Under the pieces are notes generated by a model. The model had not been told where the DNA came from. It was given only the letters and a program-made list of their open reading frames with translations, and ran no database searches. From contig JADJWO010000001.1 in the NCBI GenBank assembly GCA_016716325.1, positions 1,674,001 through 1,738,000 on the forward strand: DNA of 64,000 bases. Reading direction: 5' to 3'. Shown here in pieces: positions 9,120-17,132 of the stretch. Origin of the DNA: Nitrosomonadales bacterium (GTDB taxonomy: Bacteria > Pseudomonadota > Gammaproteobacteria > Burkholderiales > Gallionellaceae). Made by a program: the position numbers and the translations under genes. Numbering within the stretch: the first letter of the stretch is position 1; each line of letters starts with the position of its first letter.

Positions 9120-9776
9120 ATGCAGAACATGGAACAGGCACGCTTCAACATGATCGAGCAGCAGATTCGTCCGTGCGAAGTGCTGGAGGGACGGATCCTG
9201 GAATTGCTCAAGCACATCCGCCGCGAAAATTTCGTGCCGGATGCCGCCAAAAGGCTGGCCTTTGCCGATATGGAGATCCCGCTGGGGCACGGCGCGCACA
9301 TGTGGCAACCCAAACTGGAAGCGCGCGTCGTCCAGGAATTGCATCTCACCCGCAATGACAAGGTGCTGGAGATCGGCACGGGTAGCGGCTACCTGACCGC
9401 GTTGATGTCCGCGCTGGCCGGGCATGTCACCACGGTCGAGATCGTGCCGGAGCTGAGCGCTGCAGCCCGGAAGAATCTGGAGGCTTGCAAGCGCGACAAC
9501 GTCACCTTCGAAGTGGGCGACGCATCCCGCGGTTGGGGCAACGACGCGAGCTTCGATGTCATCGTGCTGACCGGTTCGGTGCCGGTCTTGCCGGAGGGAT
9601 TCCAGAACAGTCTGAATGTGGGCGGACGCCTGTTCGCCATCGTGGGGGACGCACCCGTGATGGAGGCGAAACTGATCACGCGCGTTGCCGCCGACACGTT
9701 CGAAACCGTCAATATCATGGAAACCAGCGTGGCGCCGTTGCAGAATGCCGAGCAACCCGAACGTTTCGTGTTTTGA
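9120..9776 (+). CDS. protein-L-isoaspartate O-methyltransferase family protein
   Basis: A 218-residue cytoplasmic SAM-dependent methyltransferase. The N-terminal QARFNMIEQQIRP is typical of the PIMT-like proteins that precede tolC in betaproteobacteria. The SAM-binding motif LEIGTGSGYLTAL is near residue 82. In-frame ATGs lie at 9108, 9120 and 9129. The purine-rich GGAGAGGGAG (9110-9119) suits 9120 or 9129, and 9120 was chosen with moderate certainty. The protein may repair isoaspartyl residues, but this subgroup has not been linked firmly to that activity. tolC follows after 77 bases. Confidence 0.88.
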   Translation: MQNMEQARFNMIEQQIRPCEVLEGRILELLKHIRRENFVPDAAKRLAFADMEIPLGHGAHMWQPKLEARVVQELHLTRNDKVLEIGTGSGYLTALMSALAGHVTTVEIVPELSAAARKNLEACKRDNVTFEVGDASRGWGNDASFDVIVLTGSVPVLPEGFQNSLNVGGRLFAIVGDAPVMEAKLITRVAADTFETVNIMETSVAPLQNAEQPERFVF

Positions 9777-9813
9777 CCGTGGTCGCGCATTTGCGTAGCG
9801 CGCCACAAAAATG

Positions 9814-9837
9814 TAGTATTAGAAAACTCTAATATTA
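9814..9837. promoter_or_regulatory. inverted repeat upstream of tolC
   Basis: TAGTATTAG (9814-9822) and CTAATATTA (9829-9837) form a 9-bp inverted repeat with one mismatch and a 6-base spacer. It ends 16 bases before the tolC ATG in an AT-rich patch that stands out from its surroundings. It could be an operator or an RNA hairpin that limits tolC translation. No regulator can be assigned. Confidence 0.3.
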
Positions 9838-9853
9838 ACGTTACGCAAACCCG

Positions 9854-11176
9854 ATGAAATTCATACCGATCTTTCTGGCAGCATTCTTTGGCTTGTGCGG
9901 TTCGGCACAAGCCGCCGACTTGCTGGAGACTTTCCGTGCGGCGCAGGCGAACGATCCGGTGTTCGCCGCTGCGCGTGCCACGCAGCAGGCCGGGCAGGAG
10001 AAGCTTCCGCAGGGCCGTTCCCTGTTGCTGCCCAGCGTCAATCTCAATGCGAACAGTACCTTCAATGACCAGACCGTCCAGTACAAGGGCGCATTCCCGT
10101 TTCCCGGCGGCAACAACCGTTACAACAGCCACGGTTACGGGGTGAGCATCGTGCAGCCGCTGTTCCGGCAGCAGAGTTGGATGGCCTATTCCGAATCCGA
10201 ATTGCAGGTCGTGCAAAGCGAAGCGCAATTCAGGATCGCTGGGCAGGATCTGATCCTGCGTGTCGCACAGGCCTATTTCGACGTGCTGAGCGCGCAGGAC
10301 GGCGTGCAGCTGGCCGAGGCGCAAAAGGCCGCCATCTCCGAACAGCTGGAACAGGCCAAGCGCAATTTCGACGTGGGCAGCGCCACCATCACCGACACGC
10401 ACGAAGCGCAGGCACGCCATGATCTGGTCAGCGCGCAGGAGATCGCCGCACGCAACAATCTGGAAGTCAGGCGCAACGCGTTGCAGCAACTGATCAACGC
10501 GATGCCGAAAGAGCTCAATCCGCTCGGCAAGGAATTCAAGCTGGAAACGCCGCAACCCGCCGACATGGAAAAATGGGTGGGCGACGCGCTGTTGAACAAC
10601 CCGCAACTCGCCATCGCCCAGGCAGGCGCGGAGCTGGCCGAAAAAGAAGTCACGCGCAATCTCGGCGGGCATCTGCCGACGGTGGATCTGGTGGCCAATT
10701 ATTCGAAGAGTTACGCCAATGGCGGCAGTTTCGGCGTGGGCAGCGACAGCAACAACAAAAGCATAGGCGTGCAACTGAACATGCCGTTGTTCCAGGGCGG
10801 CGCGGTGAATTCGCGCTGGCGCGAGGCGGAGGCCAATCGTGACCGCGCGAAGGAAGAGCTGGAAAACGCGCGCCGCATGATCGCGGCACAGACCCGGCAG
10901 GCCTATCTCGGCGTGGTCAGCGGCATCGCCCAGGTCAAGGCGCTGCAACAGGCGCTGGTCTCCAGTGAAAGCGTGCTGGAAGCCAGCCGGCTGGGACAGG
11001 AAGTCGGCGTGCGCACCAACCTCGATGTGTTGAATGCGCAACAGCAGTTGTATGCGACACGGCGCGACCTGTATCAGGCCGAATACGCCTATCTCATCAG
11101 TCACCTCCGCCTGAAAGCCGCTGCCGGCTCGCTCGGCGAGGAAGACCTGAATCGGGTCAATCAGGCGCTCCATTAA
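9854..11176 (+). CDS. tolC: TolC family outer membrane efflux protein
   Basis: A 440-residue protein with a clear signal peptide (cleavage after AQA near residue 20) and the two OEP repeats of outer-membrane factors. These appear as long amphipathic helices rich in Ala, Gln and Glu. It forms a trimeric channel for type I secretion or RND export, probably serving the divergent pump at 4904-8955. The last 71 coding bases before the stop (11104-11174) recur exactly at 11979-12049, so the 3' end has been duplicated around an inserted toxin-antitoxin pair. Copy one ends CAT TAA and the downstream copy CAT TGA. Confidence 0.93.
   Translation: MKFIPIFLAAFFGLCGSAQAADLLETFRAAQANDPVFAAARATQQAGQEKLPQGRSLLLPSVNLNANSTFNDQTVQYKGAFPFPGGNNRYNSHGYGVSIVQPLFRQQSWMAYSESELQVVQSEAQFRIAGQDLILRVAQAYFDVLSAQDGVQLAEAQKAAISEQLEQAKRNFDVGSATITDTHEAQARHDLVSAQEIAARNNLEVRRNALQQLINAMPKELNPLGKEFKLETPQPADMEKWVGDALLNNPQLAIAQAGAELAEKEVTRNLGGHLPTVDLVANYSKSYANGGSFGVGSDSNNKSIGVQLNMPLFQGGAVNSRWREAEANRDRAKEELENARRMIAAQTRQAYLGVVSGIAQVKALQQALVSSESVLEASRLGQEVGVRTNLDVLNAQQQLYATRRDLYQAEYAYLISHLRLKAAAGSLGEEDLNRVNQALH
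11104..11174 (+). repeat. 71-bp direct repeat, copy A (3' end of tolC)
   Basis: The bases from CCTCCGCCTGAAAG to GGCGCTCCATT are identical to 11979-12049 over all 71 positions, with mismatches immediately on either side. This copy is the active tolC 3' end. The pair brackets mntA-hepT. Confidence 0.97.
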
Positions 11177-11178
11177 TA

Positions 11179-11574
11179 ATGGGCGACTCAATAGATTTTC
11201 TGCTCAAGGAAACATTGGAACAATTTCCACAGGTTTCCCTCGCAGTGCTGTTTGGCTCTGCGGCACGGGGCCATCAACAGCCTGAAAGCGATCTGGACAT
11301 TGCTGTTGCTGCAAACCGGCCGCTGACTGCCGACGAAAAAATAGCCATTATCGGCGCGTTGGCCGAACGTACCGGACGGCCGATTGATCTGATTGACTTG
11401 AACGGCGTGGCCGAGCCATTGCTTGGGCAAGTGGTGCGGCATGGCAGAAAGATACTGGGGAGCGACACCCTTTATGGGGAGTTGATTAGCCGGCACCTGT
11501 TTGAGCAGGCGGACTTCATGCCGTATCGTGCCAGATTGCTTGCGGAAAGGCGGTTAGCATGGATCGGGAAGTAG
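11179..11574 (+). CDS. mntA: MntA-type nucleotidyltransferase antitoxin
   Basis: A 131-residue minimal nucleotidyltransferase-fold protein. The active-site pattern is present: GSAARG at 26-31, then the D-x-D pair D38 and D40 in SDLDIAV. In characterised MntA-HepT systems MntA AMPylates the HepT toxin near its active site. It overlaps hepT by 16 bases. It begins 2 bases after the tolC stop with no strong ribosome-binding site, so it is probably expressed from the tolC transcript by coupling. The DNA is visibly lower in GC than tolC, consistent with acquisition. Confidence 0.88.
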   Translation: MGDSIDFLLKETLEQFPQVSLAVLFGSAARGHQQPESDLDIAVAANRPLTADEKIAIIGALAERTGRPIDLIDLNGVAEPLLGQVVRHGRKILGSDTLYGELISRHLFEQADFMPYRARLLAERRLAWIGK

Positions 11575-11975
11575 TCGAACAAAAACTGGAATCTTTGCGC
11601 CGCTGTTTACAGCGAATAGAAACAAAGTGCCCTTCAGAGGCATCCACGCTGGTGGCGGACATGGATCTTCAGGACATTGTCGCGCTCAATCTCAGCCGTG
11701 CCGTGCAAATTTCTGTGGATATTGGCGCACACTTGATAGCGGGTATGGAAGTGCCGCCACCGGATACGATGGGGCAAACGTTCGACGTGTTGGCACAAGC
11801 GGGCTTCTTAAGCGATACGTTGGCAATCAACCTTAAGAAGGCGGTGGGATTTCGCAATATTGCCGTACACAATTATGAAAAGATTGACTGGATTATTGTG
11901 CATGGCATCGTGAAGCATCACCTTGCGGATTTTTCCGAATTCGCCAGGATAGTAGCAATCAAATTGGCAGGCTGA
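11559..11975 (+). CDS. hepT: HepT-like (HEPN) ribonuclease toxin
   Basis: A 138-residue all-helical HEPN protein. The RNase motif R-x4-H-x-Y is intact as R99, H104 and Y106 (RNIAVHNY), followed by acidic residues. This is the toxin partner of the MntA antitoxin upstream, with overlapping coding ends as usual for this family. The gene ends 3 bases before repeat copy B at 11979. The motif is complete, so it is probably active unless neutralised. Confidence 0.9.
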   Translation: MDREVVEQKLESLRRCLQRIETKCPSEASTLVADMDLQDIVALNLSRAVQISVDIGAHLIAGMEVPPPDTMGQTFDVLAQAGFLSDTLAINLKKAVGFRNIAVHNYEKIDWIIVHGIVKHHLADFSEFARIVAIKLAG

Positions 11976-11978
11976 GCC

Positions 11979-12049
11979 CCTCCGCCTGAAAGCCGCTGCC
12001 GGCTCGCTCGGCGAGGAAGACCTGAATCGGGTCAATCAGGCGCTCCATT
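11979..12049 (+). repeat. 71-bp direct repeat, copy B (orphan tolC 3' end)
   Basis: Identical to 11104-11174. In the tolC frame it still encodes the terminal tolC residues and ends with TGA, but nothing upstream feeds into it. It probably marks the original tolC terminus before the toxin-antitoxin pair arrived. The EPS promoter begins 16 bases later. Confidence 0.95.
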
Positions 12050-12064
12050 GATCCCCCATCCTGC

Positions 12065-12094
12065 TTGACAATAACCGGGCGGGGCTGTTGTAAT
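12065..12094 (+). promoter_or_regulatory. strong sigma70-type promoter for the EPS/legionaminic operon
   Basis: A perfect TTGACA (12065-12070) is followed after 18 bases by TGTAAT (12089-12094), about 30 bases before the marR-type gene. This is the best promoter match in the window. It is placed to drive the long run of overlapping genes from 12124 onward. Confidence 0.65.
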
Positions 12095-12123
12095 GCGGGC
12101 TGTTCAATCAATGAACGCACCCC

Positions 12124-12480
12124 ATGCCAGACGATCGCACCAGCTACGGCCTGCTCAAAACACTGCAAGACAACCCCGGTCTTTCCCAGAGAGATCTGGC
12201 GAAGCAACTGGGCGTCAGCCTCGGCAAAGTCAATTATTGCCTCAACGCCCTGATCGAGAAGGGCTGCCTCAAGGTCAACAACTTCCGCAACAGCGACAAC
12301 AAGCTGGCCTACGCCTACTTGCTCACGCCGAAAGGTGTCGAAGCGCGCGCGCGCATGACGGTGCAGTTCCTGCAATACAAAATGGTGGAATACGAGGCCC
12401 TGAAAGCGGAGATCGAACACCTGCAACACGAGGCCGGACTGATCGACCCGGCCGTTTATCACGGCAATGAAACCAAGTAA
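12124..12480 (+). CDS. MarR family EPS-associated transcriptional regulator
   Basis: A 118-residue winged-helix protein. The HTH covers about 8-75, with SQRDLAKQLGVSLGKVNYCL as recognition region, and a charged helical tail follows. The sequence matches the EPS-associated MarR subfamily that heads exopolysaccharide or O-antigen loci in many proteobacteria. legB starts 12 bases downstream, so it is the first gene of the operon and may control its own promoter at 12065. The ligand is unknown. Confidence 0.88.
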   Translation: MPDDRTSYGLLKTLQDNPGLSQRDLAKQLGVSLGKVNYCLNALIEKGCLKVNNFRNSDNKLAYAYLLTPKGVEARARMTVQFLQYKMVEYEALKAEIEHLQHEAGLIDPAVYHGNETK

Positions 12481-12492
12481 GCAGAGGCACAC

Positions 12493-13506
12493 ATGAGCGC
12501 AACGGGCAAAAAAAAGATACTGGTAACCGGAGCCGATGGTTTCATCGGTTCGCACCTGACAGAGACACTTGTACGCCAGGGACATGACGTGCGCGCATTC
12601 GTGCTCTACAACTCTTTCAATTCATGGGGTTGGCTGGACAACTGTGCACAGGATGTGGCCGGGCAGTTCGAGGTGTTCGCCGGGGACATCCGCGATCCGC
12701 ACGGGGTCAGGACGGCCATGCAGGGGTGCGATACGGTGATGCATCTGGCTGCGCTGATCGCGATCCCGTACTCGTACCACTCGCCCGATACGTATGTGGA
12801 CACGAATGTGAAGGGGACGCTGAATGTCGTTCAGGCTGCACGCGAGCTGGGTGTGGGCAAGGTCGTGCACACCTCGACCAGCGAGGTTTACGGGACCGCC
12901 ATGTTTGTACCCATTACCGAAGAACATCCGTTGCAGGGGCAATCCCCTTACTCGGCAACCAAGATCGGCGCGGACCAGATCGCGATGTCGTTCTACAACG
13001 CGTTCGATACGCCGGTTGCGACCATACGCCCGTTCAATACCTACGGCCCCCGGCAATCTGCCCGTGCCATCATCCCCACCGTGATCGCGCAGATCGCCAA
13101 CGGCAAGCGCAAGATCAAGCTGGGCGCGTTGCATCCAACGCGCGATTTCAACTTTGTGATGGACACGGTGCGGGGATTCATAGCGGTCGCGGAATCCGAC
13201 CGGTCCGTTGGCGAAGTGATCAACATCGGCAGCAATTTCGAGATATCCATAGGCGACACGGTGCAATTGATCGCCGAGATCATGGGGGGCGGGATCGAGA
13301 TCGAAACCGAACAAGCACGCCTGCGTCCCGAGAAAAGCGAAGTCGACCGGCTCTGGGCAGACAACAGCAAAGCCAGGGAATTGACCGGTTGGGAACCTGC
13401 CTATGGCGGCAGGGAAGGGTTCAGGCGCGGCCTCGCGGAAACCATCGCATGGTTCACGCAGCCGGAGAACCTGAGGAATTACAAGGCCGATATCTACAAT
13501 GTATAA
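12493..13506 (+). CDS. legB: NDP-GlcNAc 4,6-dehydratase, LegB type
   Basis: A 337-residue extended SDR. The NAD-binding GADGFIGSH is at 13-21, and the active site is T-S-E plus Y153 and K157 (YSATK). The N-terminal YNSFNSWGWLD stretch is typical of LegB. In the Campylobacter legionaminic pathway LegB removes water from GDP-GlcNAc to give the 4-keto-6-deoxy sugar. It is followed after 24 bases by LegC, the next enzyme. The presence of PtmE downstream supports GDP rather than UDP as the carrier, but the nucleotide cannot be read from LegB itself. Confidence 0.88.
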   Translation: MSATGKKKILVTGADGFIGSHLTETLVRQGHDVRAFVLYNSFNSWGWLDNCAQDVAGQFEVFAGDIRDPHGVRTAMQGCDTVMHLAALIAIPYSYHSPDTYVDTNVKGTLNVVQAARELGVGKVVHTSTSEVYGTAMFVPITEEHPLQGQSPYSATKIGADQIAMSFYNAFDTPVATIRPFNTYGPRQSARAIIPTVIAQIANGKRKIKLGALHPTRDFNFVMDTVRGFIAVAESDRSVGEVINIGSNFEISIGDTVQLIAEIMGGGIEIETEQARLRPEKSEVDRLWADNSKARELTGWEPAYGGREGFRRGLAETIAWFTQPENLRNYKADIYNV

Positions 13507-13530
13507 ACCCGCAATCCGGCCCCGAACATC

Positions 13531-14727
13531 ATGCCCAGTCTAGATCAAGCCGCGATCATTCGGGCTCTCGCAACTGTGTTGCCTGCAGGGGGTGGACACG
13601 TTCCGTTGCACGAGCCCAGCTTCAAGGGCAACGAATGGTCATACGTGAAGGAGTGCCTCGATACCGGGTGGGTGTCCTCGGTGGGAAAATTCGTCGACCG
13701 TTTCGAACAGGAACTGGCAACTTATACCGGGGTGAAACAAGCCGTTGCGGTGGTCAACGGGACGGCGGCCTTGCATGTCTGCCTCAGGCTGGTCGGCGTG
13801 GAGCCGGGCGACGAGGTGCTGGTTCCGACCCTGACCTTCATTGCCACGGCCAATGCGGTCAGTTATTGCGGGGCGATCCCGCACTTTGTGGACAGCGACG
13901 AAGCCACCCTGGGGATGGATCCGGAAAAACTCGATCTGTACCTGAAGGAAACCACCGAGATGCGGGACGGAGGGTGTTTCAATAAAAGAACCGGACGGCG
14001 CATCAGGGCTGCCCTGCCGATGCACACCTTCGGGCATCCGGTCGATCTTGACCGGCTGGTGGAAGTTTGCAACCGTTACCGGCTGGAACTGGTCGAGGAT
14101 GCCGCAGAATCATTGGGCTCGTACTACAGGGGCAGGCATACGGGGAACTTGGGCAGGGTTTCCGCATTGAGCTTCAATGGCAACAAGGTCATCACGACAG
14201 GCGGCGGCGGCGCGATACTGACCAACGACCCGGAACTCGGCAAACTGGCAAAGCACCTGACGACAACGGCCAGAGTGCCGCACAAGTGGTCGTTCATCCA
14301 TGACCGGATCGGCTACAACTATCGCCTGCCGAACATCAACGCCGCCCTCGGTTGTGCGCAGCTGGAGGAATTGCCGGGCTTCATCCGCAGCAAACGGGCG
14401 CTGGCGGAAAAATACCGCCAGGCATTCCTGGGTATCGCGGGTGTCCGGTTCTTCACGGAACCCGGTTTCGCGCAAAGCAATTACTGGCTGAATGCACTGC
14501 TTCTGGACAAGGATGCTGCGGATCAGCGTGACCTGTTGCTGGAAGCGACCAATAGCCAGGGGATCATGACGCGCCCCGTGTGGACGCTGATGCACAAGCT
14601 GGAAATGTACAAAACCTGCCCGGCGATGGACGACCTGAAGGTTGCCGGGGACCTCGAACGGCGCTTGATCAACATTCCCAGCAGCCCGGGCCTGGCGACT
14701 GGCGGACCGGACGGGATGAGAACATGA
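13531..14727 (+). CDS. legC: LegC family PLP-dependent aminotransferase
   Basis: A 398-residue DegT/DnrJ/EryC1-fold enzyme. The PLP lysine is K219 in FNGNKVITTGGGG, with the PLP-nitrogen aspartate in VEDAAESLGS. It aminates C4 of the 4-keto-6-deoxy sugar made by LegB. Full length and no missing key residue. It overlaps WbqC by 4 bases (ATGA). Confidence 0.9.
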   Translation: MPSLDQAAIIRALATVLPAGGGHVPLHEPSFKGNEWSYVKECLDTGWVSSVGKFVDRFEQELATYTGVKQAVAVVNGTAALHVCLRLVGVEPGDEVLVPTLTFIATANAVSYCGAIPHFVDSDEATLGMDPEKLDLYLKETTEMRDGGCFNKRTGRRIRAALPMHTFGHPVDLDRLVEVCNRYRLELVEDAAESLGSYYRGRHTGNLGRVSALSFNGNKVITTGGGGAILTNDPELGKLAKHLTTTARVPHKWSFIHDRIGYNYRLPNINAALGCAQLEELPGFIRSKRALAEKYRQAFLGIAGVRFFTEPGFAQSNYWLNALLLDKDAADQRDLLLEATNSQGIMTRPVWTLMHKLEMYKTCPAMDDLKVAGDLERRLINIPSSPGLATGGPDGMRT

Positions 14728-15413
14728 CCACGGTCGCCATTCATCAACCGCAGTACCTGCCATGGCTCCCCTGGTTCGCCAAGGCGGCTGCGAGCGACAT
14801 CTTCGTATATCTCGACAATGTCCAGTACCAGAAGAACGGGGTGCAGAATCGCAACCAGATCAAATCCGCCAGCGGGCCGATATGGCTGACCGTACCGGTC
14901 AGGGCGAGCACGGACATGGAGATCCGCTCGGTGCCGATTGACGGCAATCACTGGGTGGCCAAACACCAGAAATCGCTATCGATGAATTACGCCAAGGCCC
15001 CTTTTGCGCATTTGTTGAAGGACGAGATATTTCCCATTCTGGCAAAAGAATGGCCGAACCTGGCGGACCTCAATATCGCGCTGACGGAATGGATGTTCGA
15101 CTATATGGGCGTGCAAGCGCGGCGCATCCGCGCTTCGGAATTGCAGGCGACGGGCAACAAGCAGGACCTGGTGATCAATATCTGCAAGGAATTGGGAGCC
15201 TGCCGGTATCTTTCGGGCAATGGGGCAAGCGCATATCAGAATGAAGCGGATTTCAAGGCGCAAGGGGTGGAACTGCAGTATTTCCATTTTGAGATGCCTG
15301 AATATCCGCAACAACATCCCGGCCTTGGCTTTGTTCCGGGGCTGTCGGCCATCGACGTGTTGCTGAATACAGGGCCGGAGACCGGGGCTTTCCTGAAAGG
15401 GAGAGCGACGTGA
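14724..15413 (+). CDS. WbqC family protein
   Basis: A 229-residue protein with the family hallmark AIHQPQYLPWLPWF at the N-terminus and NRNQIKS further on. WbqC proteins occur in O-antigen loci, often beside DegT aminotransferases, and may act in N-acylation of amino sugars, but the reaction is not established. ATG 14724 overlaps the legC stop; the DegT gene starts at the stop of this one. It is not part of the known legionaminic pathway, so it hints at an extra modification. Confidence 0.8.
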   Translation: MTTVAIHQPQYLPWLPWFAKAAASDIFVYLDNVQYQKNGVQNRNQIKSASGPIWLTVPVRASTDMEIRSVPIDGNHWVAKHQKSLSMNYAKAPFAHLLKDEIFPILAKEWPNLADLNIALTEWMFDYMGVQARRIRASELQATGNKQDLVINICKELGACRYLSGNGASAYQNEADFKAQGVELQYFHFEMPEYPQQHPGLGFVPGLSAIDVLLNTGPETGAFLKGRAT

Positions 15414-16486
15414 TCCCGCATTCCTGCAGCCATATAGAGGACGCGGACTTGCATGCTGTCGAGGCGGTGATGCGGAGCAATTTCGTCGGTTACGGGCGGG
15501 CGAGCCATGCCCTCGAAGAATGGTACAAAGAACGTACAGGACGTAAATATGCCTTTGCGGTGCAGTCCGGAACGCAAGCGTTGACCCTGGCGTTATCGTC
15601 ACTCTCATTGCCTGCCGGCAGCCGTGTCGGATTGCCCGTACTGACATGCAGATCAGTCCGGTCGGCGATACTGGCAAACGGCCTGACGCCCGCACTGGCG
15701 GATGTCGATATTGACGACCTGACCATTGCCATACCGGGAACGGCGGCAGACTGGGCATCCATGGTGGTGCCGCATGCTTATGGTGCTCCGTGCGATCTGG
15801 ACAGGGCTGCCGCATTGGGGATCCCCTGGATCGAGGATTGCGCCACATCGCCGGCAACCACATGGAAGGATTTGCCTGTGGGTCGTTGCGGCACGTTGAG
15901 TATCTTTTCCTTCAATGGCACAAAATACGTCACGGGCGGGTGCGGTGGCATGGTGCTCACCGACCGGGAAGACTGCGCTGAAAGGATTGAGAACCTGCTG
16001 TCGGGAGAGGGCGGCGATAACCATCAATGCCTGACGGCAGTCGGGCGCATGCCGGCACTCAATGCTGCCTTGGCGCTGGCCCAATCCGAACGCATGAATG
16101 ATTTTCTCGCGTATCGTCGCAGCCTTGCCGCCATCTATGATGATTGCCTGTCCTCCGGTCCGGATCATGGCCTTCATCTGCCTTCCCGTGGCAAATCGCA
16201 CAGCTATTATCGTTATGTGGTCAGACTGCCCTTCCGCGCGTCATTTGCTGCGGCTTGTCTGCGTGCTGCCGGTATCGACGCGCGCGTTTCAGTCAATGAC
16301 TGGCTGGATGGTGGCGAAAAGGACGCCAGCGGGAATGCGGGCCGCTTTCCTGCCGCAGACGCCTGGCGGGAGAGCCTGCTGTCTTTGCCGATCCACATGC
16401 AGGTGTCCGGCGAAATGGCGCGGCAAATCAGCGGCACGCTGGCAACGTGTCTCGCACAACATGGATCAGGGGGTGCATCCGTATGA
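15410..16486 (+). CDS. second DegT/DnrJ/EryC1 family aminotransferase
   Basis: A 358-residue PLP enzyme starting at GTG 15410, which overlaps the WbqC TGA. PLP lysine K172 lies in FSFNGTKYVTGGCGG, and IEDCATSP supplies the PLP aspartate. It is shorter and more divergent than LegC. Its position between WbqC and a methyltransferase suggests a side pathway making another amino or keto sugar, or an amine donor for the acyl chain. The substrate is unknown. Confidence 0.82.
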   Translation: MIPHSCSHIEDADLHAVEAVMRSNFVGYGRASHALEEWYKERTGRKYAFAVQSGTQALTLALSSLSLPAGSRVGLPVLTCRSVRSAILANGLTPALADVDIDDLTIAIPGTAADWASMVVPHAYGAPCDLDRAAALGIPWIEDCATSPATTWKDLPVGRCGTLSIFSFNGTKYVTGGCGGMVLTDREDCAERIENLLSGEGGDNHQCLTAVGRMPALNAALALAQSERMNDFLAYRRSLAAIYDDCLSSGPDHGLHLPSRGKSHSYYRYVVRLPFRASFAAACLRAAGIDARVSVNDWLDGGEKDASGNAGRFPAADAWRESLLSLPIHMQVSGEMARQISGTLATCLAQHGSGGASV

Positions 16487-17127
16487 AAACTTCACTCAAA
16501 GACGTCCAGCGATTCTGGGACGAGCGCGCCCGGTCGGGCAGCAACGATTGCTACAGGGTGGACAGCAGCCGCCGGACGCAATTGATGCGTTTTCTTGCTT
16601 TTGCGCAACTGGCACGGCTGGAAGGATCGTCGATACTGGATATTGGATGCGGTACCGGAGATTTCTTCGAATTCCTGAAACACCAGGAGATCCATGCCGA
16701 TTACACCGGGTTCGACATTTCCCCTGCCATGGTGGAGCGATGCCAGGAGCGATTCCCCGATGCCAGGTTCGTTTCAGGCGACTTCCTTGCGTGGATGCCG
16801 AACCGGACTTTTGATTACACTGTCGCCATTGCGATCCATAACATCAAGGCAGAGGGTGCGAGGGATATTCTGGAGGCAACACTGCGCAGGCAGTTCGAAT
16901 TGTCCGACAAAGCGGCGCACATGAGCATCCTCTCGAACCGGTACGAGGGGTTCGACAGCCATATTCAGGCATGGGATCCGATGGAGATACTTGAATTGGC
17001 CCAGTCGATCACGCCCTATGTGGTTTTCCGGCACGACTATCTGCCGCACGATTTCAGCCTGACGCTGTTCAGGGCGCCGACGATAGATTGCTGGCTGGGC
17101 AAACAATCGTCCAATCCGGAAGGGTGA
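16483..17127 (+). CDS. class I SAM-dependent methyltransferase
   Basis: A 214-residue Rossmann methyltransferase. SAM motif LDIGCGTGDFFEF lies near residue 52, and ADYTGFDISPAMVE is the second strand. It starts at ATG 16483 overlapping the DegT stop by 4 bases. It forms a three-gene block with WbqC and DegT inside the Leg operon. It could methylate a sugar hydroxyl or an N-acyl group; nothing in the sequence decides. Confidence 0.8.
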   Translation: MKTSLKDVQRFWDERARSGSNDCYRVDSSRRTQLMRFLAFAQLARLEGSSILDIGCGTGDFFEFLKHQEIHADYTGFDISPAMVERCQERFPDARFVSGDFLAWMPNRTFDYTVAIAIHNIKAEGARDILEATLRRQFELSDKAAHMSILSNRYEGFDSHIQAWDPMEILELAQSITPYVVFRHDYLPHDFSLTLFRAPTIDCWLGKQSSNPEG

Positions 17128-17132
17128 ACCAG

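Noticed and set aside
9389..11191. 600-codon minus-strand open frame opposite PIMT and tolC
   Set aside because: Both plus-strand genes are well conserved families; the frame has no recognisable domain and is a GC-driven shadow.
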